From: an uncultured Bacteroidales bacterium
Lineage (GTDB): Bacteria > Bacteroidota > Bacteroidia > Bacteroidales > FEN-979
DNA: 58,057 nt
Reading direction: 5' to 3'
Assembly (NCBI GenBank): GCA_903916595.1
Contig: CAIWXI010000162.1
Span: forward strand, 1-58,057
Position 1 is the stretch's first letter. Each line of letters begins with the position of its first letter. A program made the translations under genes and the position numbers. The notes under the pieces are model-generated. The model had not been told where the DNA came from. It saw only the letters and a program-made list of their open reading frames with translations, and searched no databases. Below are positions 33,792 through 42,231 of the stretch, one piece after another.

Positions 33792-35774
33792 ATGGCCCGC
33801 AGAAAGACACCAGTAAGTTCGAAGAAGGGGAAAAAGAAAGGTTTTAGATTGCTTGCTGTTTACAGAGGGAATATTCACGTGATATTGTTCCTTCGCATTC
33901 TTGCGGTAACCGTTTTCCTGTTTCTTTCCAGAGCGGTGTTTTACGCTTTCAATATCAAATATTTTGCAGATGTGCCTGCGATGGAGGAACTGAAAATATT
34001 TTACCATGGCACCCGTTTCGATATCGCCGCAATACTGATGCTGAATCTGCCTTTTATTCTCATGTACATTCTCCCGTTCAGGTTCAGAGAGAAGAAGGGC
34101 TACCTGGCTGCGGCCGATATATACTTCTATCTGGTGAATATTTTTGCCCTGCTGCTTAATTTTGTTGATATTATTTACTTCCGCTTTACTTTAAAAAGAG
34201 TCACTGCGGATATCTTTTCGTACCTGCAGGTAGGAGGGGACTTCGATAAACTGCTTCCCCAGTTCATGAAGGATTTTTGGTATATCCTGCTGTCATGGGT
34301 GCTGTTCACGTTTTTGATGGTCTGGGTTGCTTCCAGGTTCAGGGTGGGAAGTACATGGCAGAAAATGAAAGGCGGCAGTTTCGCTTATTATTTTGTGAAT
34401 ATCCTGCTGATGGCTGTGTTTGCCGGTGCCACGGTAATCGGTATCAGGGGAGGAATTCAGCTCAGGCCTATCAATGTTGTTACTGCTGCCAAATATACCA
34501 CGGCCCGAAATGTCCCTCTTGTTTTGAATACACCGTTTTCCATTCTCCGGACCTGGGACAATGAGAAGCTGAATACAGTTCGATGGTATAAAAGCGAGGC
34601 GGACCTGGAAAAGGTATTTACTCCGGTACACGGGGGAACAACCGGCAATTTTCGACGGATGAACGTGATGATCATCATCCTGGAAAGTTTTTCGAGGGAG
34701 CATATCGGACTACTGAACCATGACCTCGACAACGGGCGCTACCAGGGGTATACGCCTTTCATGGATTCCCTCATTCAGCATGGCATGTATTTCGATGCCT
34801 ATGCCAATGGAAAGACCTCCATTCAGGGTATTCCGGCCGTACTTTCTTCCATCCCTTCACTGATGTATGAGTCGTTCATCCAGACTTCCTATGCTTCGGG
34901 CAAGTATACAAGTATCGGCGGATTGCTCAAAGCCAAAGGTTATTCAACGGCTTTCTTCCACGGGGGAACGAACGGTACTATGGGATTTGATTCCTATACA
35001 CGGCTTGTTGGATTTGACAAGTATTTCGGCAGGAACGAATATAATAATGAAGCTGATTACGACGGGAAATGGGGTATACGCGATGAAGAGTTCTTCCAAT
35101 TTACGGCACGTGAGATCAGCACCCTGGGACAGCCTTTTTGTGCCGCATTATTTTCCCTTTCTTCGCATCATCCGTATTTTGTTCCGCCCAGGTATATCAA
35201 TATTCTACGAACCGGCAAACTCCCCATACAGCAGAGCATAATGTATACCGACCTTTCTCTTGCGGAGTTTTTTCATACAATTCAGCATTTGCCATGGTAC
35301 CAGAATACACTGTTTGTGATCACGGCCGATCATACTTCCGAAGCCTATTATCCATATTACCAGAGCAATGCCGGGCAGTATGCCATCCCGTTGCTGTTCT
35401 ACAGGCCGGGTGATGAGCTGAAGGGCAGGTCGAAAGTCATAGCCCAGCAGATCGATGTCATGCCCACAGTGCTGAATTATCTTGGGTATGAAGGAAATTA
35501 TCTGGCCTTCGGGACAAACCTGATGGATAATCAGCAGCCTCATTTCTCGGTTCATTTCAGCAGCGGAATATACGGGATGATCAAGGATGACAATTTGCTT
35601 GAATTTGACGGCAGCAGGAGCACTCATCTGTTCAACTTGTCTGGAGATCCGATGCAGAAGATCAATGTGATGAATTCTTCAGCAGGTCAAAAAGAGAAAC
35701 TGGAAGGGTTTCTTAAGGCCTTCATCCAGCAGTATAATAACCGTTTGATTGAAAACAGACTGACAGCGGAATGA
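33792..35774 (+). CDS. LTA-synthase/MdoB-like membrane sulfatase (phosphoglycerol transferase family)
   Basis: A 660-residue protein with a basic cytoplasmic N-terminus (MARRKTPVSSKKGKKKG), five predicted transmembrane helices (to about residue 215) and an extracytoplasmic alkaline-phosphatase-fold domain. The latter has NVMIIILESFSREH (metal Glu), the nucleophile Thr in GKTSIQGIPAVLSS, and TADHTSE. Relatives transfer phosphoglycerol or phosphoethanolamine onto glycans or lipids. The frame stays open upstream through the repeat array to 33168, but this is an artefact of stop-free repeats. The next gene overlaps its stop (ATGA). Confidence 0.87.
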   Translation: MARRKTPVSSKKGKKKGFRLLAVYRGNIHVILFLRILAVTVFLFLSRAVFYAFNIKYFADVPAMEELKIFYHGTRFDIAAILMLNLPFILMYILPFRFREKKGYLAAADIYFYLVNIFALLLNFVDIIYFRFTLKRVTADIFSYLQVGGDFDKLLPQFMKDFWYILLSWVLFTFLMVWVASRFRVGSTWQKMKGGSFAYYFVNILLMAVFAGATVIGIRGGIQLRPINVVTAAKYTTARNVPLVLNTPFSILRTWDNEKLNTVRWYKSEADLEKVFTPVHGGTTGNFRRMNVMIIILESFSREHIGLLNHDLDNGRYQGYTPFMDSLIQHGMYFDAYANGKTSIQGIPAVLSSIPSLMYESFIQTSYASGKYTSIGGLLKAKGYSTAFFHGGTNGTMGFDSYTRLVGFDKYFGRNEYNNEADYDGKWGIRDEEFFQFTAREISTLGQPFCAALFSLSSHHPYFVPPRYINILRTGKLPIQQSIMYTDLSLAEFFHTIQHLPWYQNTLFVITADHTSEAYYPYYQSNAGQYAIPLLFYRPGDELKGRSKVIAQQIDVMPTVLNYLGYEGNYLAFGTNLMDNQQPHFSVHFSSGIYGMIKDDNLLEFDGSRSTHLFNLSGDPMQKINVMNSSAGQKEKLEGFLKAFIQQYNNRLIENRLTAE

Positions 35775-36643
35775 AAAAGATACTTTTCATAGTCAATCCC
35801 GTTTCCGGGGTCGGGAAGCAAAAGGGGATAGAGAAGCTGATCAGTAAACACCTTGATGCATCGGTTCTGGAATACTCTATTGTGTATACCACACAAGCCG
35901 GACATGCCAGGGATATCAGCAGGGAAGCTGTGAGCCGGGGTTTGGATGCGGTAATTGCAGTAGGCGGTGATGGAACGGTGAATGAAACCGCCCAGGGACT
36001 TGTCGGAAGCGACACTGTGATGGGAATCATCCCAACAGGCTCAGGAAACGGATTGTCGCGACATCTCAGGATCCCGATGAACCCAGCAAAAGCCATCCGC
36101 ATTCTCAACAATTTTAAGACAGCAAAAATAGATACAGCCACACTCAACAACAACCTCTTTGTAAACGTTGCCGGGGTGGGGTTTGATGCCAAGGTGGCCA
36201 AGGAATTCGCCAAATCGGGGAAGCGGGGTTTCGGTACATATTTCAATATCGCCACATCTGCGTATGCCTCATATAAACCCAGGACCTATAAGATGGTGAT
36301 CGACGGGCAGGAGATTATCCGAAAGGCGCTGCTGGTGAGCTTTGCCAATTCAAGCCAGTTCGGCAACAACACTTCGATCGATCCGGGCGCAAAGGTCGAC
36401 GACGGGTATATCGATGTATGCATCGTTCGCAAGGTGCCATTCTGGAAGACCTTTTTCCTGGCGCCCCTGCTGTTCATCAGGAGATTCGACCAGACTAACT
36501 ATATAGAGATCATCAGGGCGAAGGAAGTGGAGCTGGTACGCGAAAAAGGCAAGAGCGCCCATGTTGACGGGGATCCGATCAAAGCCGGTAAAAATGTTCA
36601 TCTTAAAATCCAACCTCTTTCATTGAATGTCATTATCCCTTAA
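35771..36643 (+). CDS. Diacylglycerol/lipid kinase (YegS/DagK family)
   Basis: A 290-residue soluble or membrane-associated kinase. It opens MKKILFIVNPVSGVGKQKG and has the nucleotide loop AVGGDGTVNETAQGL, followed by IPTGSGNGLSRHLRIP, and the C-terminal VDDGYIDVCIVRK and HVDGDPI elements. It phosphorylates diacylglycerol or a sphingoid-type lipid. It is translationally coupled to the preceding sulfatase-type gene (ATGA overlap), suggesting recycling of diacylglycerol released when phosphoglycerol is taken from phospholipid. That link is inferred. Confidence 0.9.
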   Translation: MKKILFIVNPVSGVGKQKGIEKLISKHLDASVLEYSIVYTTQAGHARDISREAVSRGLDAVIAVGGDGTVNETAQGLVGSDTVMGIIPTGSGNGLSRHLRIPMNPAKAIRILNNFKTAKIDTATLNNNLFVNVAGVGFDAKVAKEFAKSGKRGFGTYFNIATSAYASYKPRTYKMVIDGQEIIRKALLVSFANSSQFGNNTSIDPGAKVDDGYIDVCIVRKVPFWKTFFLAPLLFIRRFDQTNYIEIIRAKEVELVREKGKSAHVDGDPIKAGKNVHLKIQPLSLNVIIP

Positions 36644-36653
36644 ATATAAAACT

Positions 36654-37868
36654 ATGCTGATCAGTTCAAATATGCAGGTTCAGAACTTTGGAAGCGGGTT
36701 TAAATCCCTTCTTCTGAACTGGGGTTTCGGAGAAAAAGTTGCAAATTATATTGCCGATTTTTCTTCCCTTTTGTTAATCCTGGTGATTGCAATGGTGGTC
36801 TACCAGATCGTGAAGCTCCTTATCAACAGGATACTGAAAAGAATGGTCGAAAAGTCTGAAACCAAATGGGATGACCATTTATACGGGCAAAAAGTCTTTA
36901 CACGGCTCGCCCTTCTGCTCCCTTTAATGATACTGCAGGTCTCGTTGGATCTTACCATTTCTGACTATCCGCAGGTGGTGAAGATACTTTCTATTTTGCT
37001 TAAACTATGCGAGGCCTCGGTTTTTCTTCTTGTAGGTGTTTCTTTTCTGAATGCAATGTATAAGATCTATGGGGATTACCAGCTGGCCTCCGCCAAACCC
37101 ATCAAGGGGTATATTCAGATCGGAAAGATCATACTGTATATCATCACCGGGATCCTTGTTGTTTCTGCGCTGATGGACCAGTCGCCGCTCACTCTCCTGG
37201 CCGGACTTGGCGCTATGAGTGCAGTGCTGATGCTGATCTTCAAGGACTCTCTGCTGGGATTTGTGGCCGGCGTTCAGCTGTCGAATAACCATATGTTGCA
37301 GATCGGCGACTGGATCACCATGCCGAAAAATAATACCGATGGGACGGTTATTGATATCTCCCTGGTTACGGTAAAGGTACGCAACTTCGATAATTCGGTG
37401 AGCTGCGTTCCGACCTATACCCTGATCTCCGATTCATTCCAGAACTGGAGAAGCATGGCAGATGCGGGGGGGAGGAGGCTGAAAAGGCAGGTGGATATCG
37501 ACATTTTTTCGATCTGTTTTGCTGGGGAAGATCTCGTAATGAATCTAAAGGCGAAAGGACTTTACGGGGAAGTTACCATGGCTGAGACGGGCAGTATGAC
37601 AAACCTCGGGCTTTTCCGCAGGTACCTCTATGGTTTTCTGAAGGCACATCCCCTTATAAACAAAGATTCCTCGCTCATGGTGCGGCATCTGCCTGCAGGT
37701 GATGCCGGCCAGCCCATCGAGATCTATGCATTCTACAGTCCGCCCGACTGGGAAAACGCCGAAAACACTACAGCCGCCATCTTCGAGCACATCTATGCTG
37801 TGCTTCCCGAGTTCGGCTTAACGGTATTCCAGAGGCCTTCGGGAGCAGGAGTGAAAACAGTCAGTTAA
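36654..37868 (+). CDS. MscS-family mechanosensitive channel (YbdG-like)
   Basis: An approximately 404-residue protein with about five transmembrane helices. The pore-lining helix and beta domain appear at LLAGLGAMSAVLMLIFKDSL, LGFVAGVQLSNNHMLQIGDW and TDGTVIDISLVTVKVRNFDN. The insertion and C-terminal domain resemble YbdG rather than the small MscS. It releases solutes on hypo-osmotic shock. The frame is open from 36627; the ATG at 36654 (MLISSNMQV) falls after the upstream stop at 36643, and 36672 is another possibility. It is the last gene of the envelope operon. Confidence 0.87.
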   Translation: MLISSNMQVQNFGSGFKSLLLNWGFGEKVANYIADFSSLLLILVIAMVVYQIVKLLINRILKRMVEKSETKWDDHLYGQKVFTRLALLLPLMILQVSLDLTISDYPQVVKILSILLKLCEASVFLLVGVSFLNAMYKIYGDYQLASAKPIKGYIQIGKIILYIITGILVVSALMDQSPLTLLAGLGAMSAVLMLIFKDSLLGFVAGVQLSNNHMLQIGDWITMPKNNTDGTVIDISLVTVKVRNFDNSVSCVPTYTLISDSFQNWRSMADAGGRRLKRQVDIDIFSICFAGEDLVMNLKAKGLYGEVTMAETGSMTNLGLFRRYLYGFLKAHPLINKDSSLMVRHLPAGDAGQPIEIYAFYSPPDWENAENTTAAIFEHIYAVLPEFGLTVFQRPSGAGVKTVS

Positions 37869-38153
37869 ATCGATAAAAATTCATCGGCATTTTCGGGGGT
37901 AATGACCTGAAATTCTGAGTCAGGATAAGCTTTTGAGAAGGTTTTGGACATATATGCCGATTTTTTTTTAGATGCCGCTCAACCATTTTGATTTTTTCGC
38001 AATAATAATAAAAAGTGATTCAAATCACAAAAAAACATAATAAAAAGAGAATCCAGTCACTGAATTGGGGTAGGAAAAGAAGTTGCCATGAACAGTCCGG
38101 GAAGACCCTGGCAAATTATTACAATTAAAATAAAGTCCGGTTAATATTTGCTG
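37869..38153. other. Gene-poor spacer with an orphan CRP/FNR-like palindrome
   Basis: No convincing gene is seen in these 285 bp. GTGATTCAAATCAC at 38015-38028 is a perfect palindrome of the form GTGA-N6-TCAC used by CRP/FNR-type regulators, yet both flanking genes end here. On the minus strand 37866-37979 a short open stretch ends SEFQVITPENADEFLSI and looks like the tail of a lost protein. The palindrome would lie upstream of that fragment. Confidence 0.4.
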
Positions 38154-38384
38154 TTATTTCTCCCCGGCCTTACGCTCCAGTTCATCCAGGCGGTCGTTAG
38201 CCGAATGAATCATCATGGTGACCCTCACAAAGGGCCCTCCGAGGAGAAACAAGGCAATGGAGGTAATGAGGCCCAGCCAGTTGAAACATATGCTGTTTGC
38301 AATGATTCCGGTCAAACCGATTAATACGGCAATGATACCCCCGGGCACTCCCATCGGACATCTGAGTTTTTTCTTTTGTTCCAT
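38154..38384 (-). CDS. Small two-helix membrane protein, function unknown
   Basis: A 76-residue protein with two hydrophobic helices (GGIIAVLIGLTGIIANSICF and LGLITSIALFLLGGPFVRV) and a charged C-terminus. It begins MEQKKKLRCPMGVPGG. The hydrophobic pattern recalls the small YgaP-like inner-membrane proteins, but I do not recognise a specific family. It starts 2 bp after the thioredoxin-like gene, with which it forms an operon, suggesting a membrane redox or metal context. Confidence 0.6.
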   Translation of the reverse strand: MEQKKKLRCPMGVPGGIIAVLIGLTGIIANSICFNWLGLITSIALFLLGGPFVRVTMMIHSANDRLDELERKAGEK

Positions 38385-38386
38385 TT

Positions 38387-38659
38387 TTAATACATATTAA
38401 GTTTGTTGATTAATTCCTGGCGGGCAGGTACCTCCCTGAAAACAATCGTATTGTCGATAAGGAGCGTGGGTACGGTATGGATGCCCAGTTTCATACTCCT
38501 GATCATACCAAGGGGTGCACTGGCCAATGTAGTCTTAAATTCAAACTTATCGCCGTACTCAGGTAAAACTTCCGTCAACAAGCGTTTGAATAACTTGCAG
38601 TTCGGGCAGGTCAGCGTGTAAAACATCTCGATCCTGATACGTCCAGACTTATCATTCAT
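38387..38659 (-). CDS. Small thioredoxin/glutaredoxin-fold protein with CPNC motif
   Basis: A 90-residue protein with the active-site motif FYTLTCPNCKLFKRLLTEVL and the cis-proline loop HTVPTLLIDNTIVF. These are the hallmarks of a thioredoxin-fold oxidoreductase. The C-P-N-C pair resembles small redox-active thioredoxin-like proteins of anaerobes. No signal peptide is visible, so it is probably cytoplasmic. Its companion is a two-helix membrane protein. Confidence 0.8.
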   Translation of the reverse strand: MNDKSGRIRIEMFYTLTCPNCKLFKRLLTEVLPEYGDKFEFKTTLASAPLGMIRSMKLGIHTVPTLLIDNTIVFREVPARQELINKLNMY

Positions 38660-39009
38660 AAAAGATCATGGGTTTCATACTGTTGAATACAATGCGAAAA
38701 TTCGGTGGTAAAGTTAAACCAATTCTTTGAGAAGATCAGTTCACGACCTTCAGGTTTCCACAGCATCCTGTGCAAACTGAAGCACCGGTTTAATGTTATC
38801 GCAGTTCAGCAGGGCTTCAACCGGCCTTATTCATCACCTTCCATTTTTCGGCGGTTTGCCGCCTGAGTGGAAAAAACGCATGTATTGACCAGTCTATGCC
38901 GGAACAGTCAGACCATCTCATTTTATTGATCGCTAATAAGGTAACGTGGTCAGTAGAATCCGGCGGAAGTTGGTCAAAGAATCCGTTTTGTCCAATCAAT
39001 GAAACTAAT
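38660..39009. other. 350-bp spacer with no convincing gene
   Basis: Short open frames on both strands here reflect a 127-bp imperfect palindrome rather than two genes. Outside it I see no promoter box, terminator or RNA gene. Confidence 0.5.
38868..38994. repeat. 127-bp imperfect palindrome, centre at 38931
   Basis: Pairing outward from 38931, roughly two thirds of positions are complementary. Long blocks include TTGACCA (38885-38891) with TGGTCAA (38971-38977), and CGGA/TCCG near 38898-38903 and 38959-38964. The two strands, read in the matching frame, give related peptides (DQLPPDSTDHVTLLAINKM versus DQSMPEQSDHLILLIANKV). It may be a mobile miniature element, a structured RNA or an inverted duplication. 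Confidence 0.75.
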
Positions 39010-39522
39010 CTATTCGGGAATATTGTAAAGTTTGCAGACCTCCTTGTACGACATGCTCCTCAGCTCCTGCAGGCTTCTGGACCCTGGCATTCCTGATTTT
39101 AGGGCAGGAATTGTACCTGGGATGGCGATGAACCGGAATTTGTTGCCGGTAGTGGCTGGCAGGGCAACCATGTCGGTGGTGAATTCAATACTGCCGTAGT
39201 CATGTATCAGGAAGCTCCAGTTTGCACCTACGGCATAGGCCGGCAAGGGGCGCATTGTAGTACCTCCGTAAAGATCACCGGCCAGCCAGGCATAGGCAAG
39301 CACTACCCCGCTCTCGACAATATCCTGGGTAAGGTCAGGAGCACTGACCGCGAAATACCAGTCGCCCGAATTACCTGACCAGGAAGCAGGTGTAAACCAT
39401 TCGGAATAATAAACCGTGGCATCTTTCCCGGCAGGACCCTGAGCCCCATCCTTTTGACATCCTGTAAAAATAAGGGCCGAAATGGCCACGAGCAGACAGA
39501 TTGAAGTGAATCTTGTTTTCAT
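39010..39522 (-). CDS. Predicted lipoprotein with a short collagen-like segment
   Basis: A 170-residue protein starting MKTRFTSICLLVAISALIFT, followed by a lipobox Gly-Cys. QKDGAQGPAGKDATVYYSEW contains the short Gly-x-y collagen-like stretch often found just after the lipid anchor in Bacteroidota surface lipoproteins. The remaining 130 residues are beta-rich with many aromatic residues and I do not recognise the fold. The frame is open from 39615, but 39522 gives a proper signal peptide. Confidence 0.72.
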   Translation of the reverse strand: MKTRFTSICLLVAISALIFTGCQKDGAQGPAGKDATVYYSEWFTPASWSGNSGDWYFAVSAPDLTQDIVESGVVLAYAWLAGDLYGGTTMRPLPAYAVGANWSFLIHDYGSIEFTTDMVALPATTGNKFRFIAIPGTIPALKSGMPGSRSLQELRSMSYKEVCKLYNIPE

Positions 39523-39732
39523 TGTATGTTTTTTAATGGTTTTTTTCGAAATGGTGACAGTGTGTTTTCTAATTGATTTCCAACATTTGATCGATCGGGA
39601 TATAAAGGTATTCATTAATTTGAATAAATTTGCTTTATCTATGAGATCATTTATTCAGAGCATGTCCCCCAGGGAGGCGTGCATGCCAGTCCACCTCCGG
39701 TCACCCCCCCCCAAAAAAAACCGCGAATTCCC

Positions 39733-39740
39733 TATCTTTG
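39733..39740 (+). promoter_or_regulatory. Bacteroidota -7 box for the SAM-hydroxide-adenosyltransferase-like gene
   Basis: TATCTTTG, a full match, 19 bp before the ATG at 39760, which excludes the upstream in-frame start at 39679. Confidence 0.65.
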
Positions 39741-39759
39741 CAGAAATATTCAATTGATA

Positions 39760-40617
39760 ATGCGCAAACTGGCTGTCCTCCTTCTACTCCTCATTCTGTT
39801 ACAGGCATGCACGAAAACCGAAACCAACTATTATCCCGCTGCCAGTAAAAGCCTGGTCATCATATCCGACAACACAGCTTCCAGCGACATGATCGTCGGC
39901 ATTATGGGGGCTGTACGCTCTGCCTATCCCACGGTCCACATCGACTTTTTCAACTCGAAATCCTTTGATGTTTACGAAGGCTCCTACCTCCTTTACCTTA
40001 CCCTCCAGAACTATCCCTCCGGTACTTACATCGCCGGCATCGTAGAGCCCGGGGCACAAAGCAAACGTATCATTTACCAGGCAAACAACGAGACAATCCT
40101 CGCCCCAGACAACATGCTTTCAACCCGTATCCTTGACGCCTGGCCCGGCACTTCCTGCACCTTTGTAAATAATCCCGCTGTTCTCGGCGGAAGCCCGGCC
40201 GACAGCCTGCCGGTATCAGAGTTCTATAAACGGGCTATACTCTCCATGCTTTCAGGTCTGCCGGTAACATCCTTTGGAAGCATATGCAGCAATCCCCATG
40301 CATACCCGGTCCAGCATCCCGTAATCTCAGGCGATACGGTCAAAGGGGAGATACTGTTTACCGACAATTTCGGGAACTGCACTACGAATATTCCTAAGGA
40401 ATTGACTGCGGATATCCCTGTAGGTACCCTCTTGAACTGCCGGGTCGACACGGCACATATGACCATCACGATGGGACTCACCTATTCAACAGTTCCCGTT
40501 GGAGAGAATGTGTGTTTCGTTAATGGCTCCAGGCGACTCCAGCTATCGGTGAACTATGGCAATTTTTCAGCCAGATACAACGCCTCTGCCAGCTCGAAAG
40601 TCTTCCTTGTAAAGTGA
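39760..40617 (+). CDS. Lipoprotein of the SAM-hydroxide adenosyltransferase (DUF62) family
   Basis: A 285-residue protein with a lipoprotein signal (MRKLAVLLLLLILLQAC). The rest follows the DUF62 / SAM-hydrolase / fluorinase superfamily: IISDNTASSDMIVGIMGAV (usually LTDFG..D), YLLYLTLQNYPSGTYIAGIV, EPGAQSKRIIY (usually DPGVG..R), LAPDNMLST and GEILFTDNFGNCTTNI. Cytoplasmic relatives hydrolyse SAM to adenosine and methionine. A lipid-anchored, exported member is unexpected, since SAM is not known in the periplasm. Some active-site positions are substituted (Asp to Glu in the DPGVG-like loop), so it may bind another ligand. Family assignment is from motif order. Confidence 0.7.
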   Translation: MRKLAVLLLLLILLQACTKTETNYYPAASKSLVIISDNTASSDMIVGIMGAVRSAYPTVHIDFFNSKSFDVYEGSYLLYLTLQNYPSGTYIAGIVEPGAQSKRIIYQANNETILAPDNMLSTRILDAWPGTSCTFVNNPAVLGGSPADSLPVSEFYKRAILSMLSGLPVTSFGSICSNPHAYPVQHPVISGDTVKGEILFTDNFGNCTTNIPKELTADIPVGTLLNCRVDTAHMTITMGLTYSTVPVGENVCFVNGSRRLQLSVNYGNFSARYNASASSKVFLVK

Positions 40618-40647
40618 ACGGTGATCAGGCTTAACCGGTAAAAGTGA

Positions 40648-41853
40648 TCAGAGGTTACGTTTTTTCAAATATATTGAAAGAAATGCCGAATTTCCCGGCA
40701 GAAAAATCTGTTTGCAGCTGTATGTTTTTGGCAGATCGTTAATGATCCTGCCTTTATTGATCCGGATTAGGAAAGTGCAGGAGTCAGCCAATGGTATTTT
40801 CAGCTTAACATCAGTCTTTAGTTCCGTGAACCATCCCATATTTTCGAAGAAATAACGGCAGGTGTCGCCTGTGGTCCAATGCCCGCGGACCTTACTGTTA
40901 GGGAAACCGAAAGCATTTACCTTGTACTCCAGTCGAAAAGCGGTATCAACTGTTATCCTCACAGTCGCATTCCCTAAATCGAGAAGGATTACCCGGGGCC
41001 TTAGACTGTCAAACTCTGCATTGGTGAGATGGAATTCCTTGGAGGAGAAATAAGGCGTGGCGAGTATCAGCCCCAGAGTGATTACAGGCAGCAAAATGCC
41101 CATGGCCAGCGTGACCCGCCTGGCTTTCTTCTTCTGATCCGCTGAAGACAGAACGGGGACTTCAATGGGTTTATCGACCCGGAACAGGTAATACCCGGTC
41201 AATGCAATCAGCCAGACAATCAGCCCCGACCAAAGCACATCGCTGGCAAAATGCCCCCCTGCCATCATCCTAGCGATGCCTATTATAATTCCATAACCAA
41301 GGCCTACCGCGAGGACAGAATAGGCGAAGATCTTCTTTCTCTTCCTTAGAAACAAATAAGGGATTGCCAGGTAAAATCCCATAGAACAATGTCCACAGGG
41401 GAAACTCTTACCATCATTGGTCGCTCCTTTTTCGCAAACGCAGATAAACTTTTCGGTACCGCCGAACTCCGTGATCTCGCGGGGGCGGGGACGTCCTGTA
41501 TGATCTTTCAGGAGCAGGTTTACAACCAGGCCCGGACCAACAATAATTGTAAAAATCAGAACTATAGCTGCTTTGCGATAATTGATGTATTTTACATTCC
41601 AGTAGGAGAGGGTGATCATGATGAGCCCTGCAAACGCAAGGAAGTAACCTGGGAAGATCCCGTAACGGTACAAAAAATCCCAGAAAGGTTTGTATTGAAG
41701 CAACCAGCCTTTTTCAGGCGAATAAAAATAGCGCTGAAGAGCAATATCTGCATCGGTCAAACGAAAAACCAGGGTAACAATCCCCATGATCAAAAGGACT
41801 ATTGAAAAGTCTTTAAACGCCCTGCTTTTTATAATTTCACTGAATTTCATCAC
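40648..41853 (-). CDS. PAP2-family membrane phosphatase with C-terminal extension
   Basis: A 401-residue protein with about six transmembrane helices. PAP2 motifs: K-x6-RP in KDHTGRPRP, PCGH in KSFPCGHCSM (Cys replacing the usual Ser), and R-x5-H-x3-D in ARMMAGGHFASD. Residues about 275-401 form an additional beta-rich extracytoplasmic domain with Cys residues, not part of PAP2. It resembles lipid A 1-phosphatase-like enzymes; the substrate is not determined. The nearest promoter-like sequence (TATCTTTA on the minus strand, 41869-41876) is one base off consensus. ATG at 41850 is an alternative start. Confidence 0.83.
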   Translation of the reverse strand: MMKFSEIIKSRAFKDFSIVLLIMGIVTLVFRLTDADIALQRYFYSPEKGWLLQYKPFWDFLYRYGIFPGYFLAFAGLIMITLSYWNVKYINYRKAAIVLIFTIIVGPGLVVNLLLKDHTGRPRPREITEFGGTEKFICVCEKGATNDGKSFPCGHCSMGFYLAIPYLFLRKRKKIFAYSVLAVGLGYGIIIGIARMMAGGHFASDVLWSGLIVWLIALTGYYLFRVDKPIEVPVLSSADQKKKARRVTLAMGILLPVITLGLILATPYFSSKEFHLTNAEFDSLRPRVILLDLGNATVRITVDTAFRLEYKVNAFGFPNSKVRGHWTTGDTCRYFFENMGWFTELKTDVKLKIPLADSCTFLIRINKGRIINDLPKTYSCKQIFLPGNSAFLSIYLKKRNL

Positions 41854-41918
41854 AGAAATTTGAGTTTTTAAAGATAGAAATTTTTCACCGGAAGGAGCTC
41901 ATCCATCCCGTAATCCTT

Positions 41919-41926
41919 TATCTTTG
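41919..41926 (+). promoter_or_regulatory. Bacteroidota -7 box for the 37-residue cysteine protein
   Basis: TATCTTTG, a full match, 35 bp before the ATG at 41962. Confidence 0.6.
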
Positions 41927-41961
41927 TATTAACTACAGGATATTAATTAAAAACACAAACC

Positions 41962-42075
41962 ATGGCAAGCTTTCATTGCATGTACTGCGGAAGCAGCAAC
42001 TCCGGCATCTCAAGCCTCACCTCAGGCACCTGCCCCCGTAACACCCACGGTAAGAACCATGTGCCGGCGAGATAG
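41962..42075 (+). CDS. 37-residue cysteine-containing mini-protein
   Basis: The ORF begins MASFHCMYCGSSNSGISSLT and ends SGTCPRNTHGKNHVPAR. It has C-x2-C, a later Cys and two His, as in a small zinc ribbon. The pattern C-x-Y-C-G ... SLTSGTCPR ... GKH recalls short Cys-rich modules of unknown function in Bacteroidota. A perfect -7 box 35 bp upstream makes expression likely. The function is unknown. It lies just left of the inverted-repeat pair that encloses the ORF6N gene. Confidence 0.6.
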   Translation: MASFHCMYCGSSNSGISSLTSGTCPRNTHGKNHVPAR

Positions 42076-42231
42076 CGAATCCTAAATATCATTTCGATTT
42101 TTATTGACTGCGGACGAGGGAGCGGGGGTAAGCTTTTATTCGCAAGGAATGCGAAATTGCAAGCATCTGCCAGATCACGGAAATTTCTATCAGACAAATA
42201 TCCTTTATGGATTGGAACTCTGAATTCCTGC

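Noticed and set aside
37866-37979. Short minus-strand gene ending SEFQVITPENADEFLSI.
   Set aside because: At most 28 residues from its ATG, with no promoter box; kept only as a possible remnant.
38817-39096. Two opposing small genes of about 60 residues (38817-38999 minus, 38896-39096 plus).
   Set aside because: They give near-mirror peptides because the DNA is a palindrome; neither has a promoter box. Treated as a repeat.
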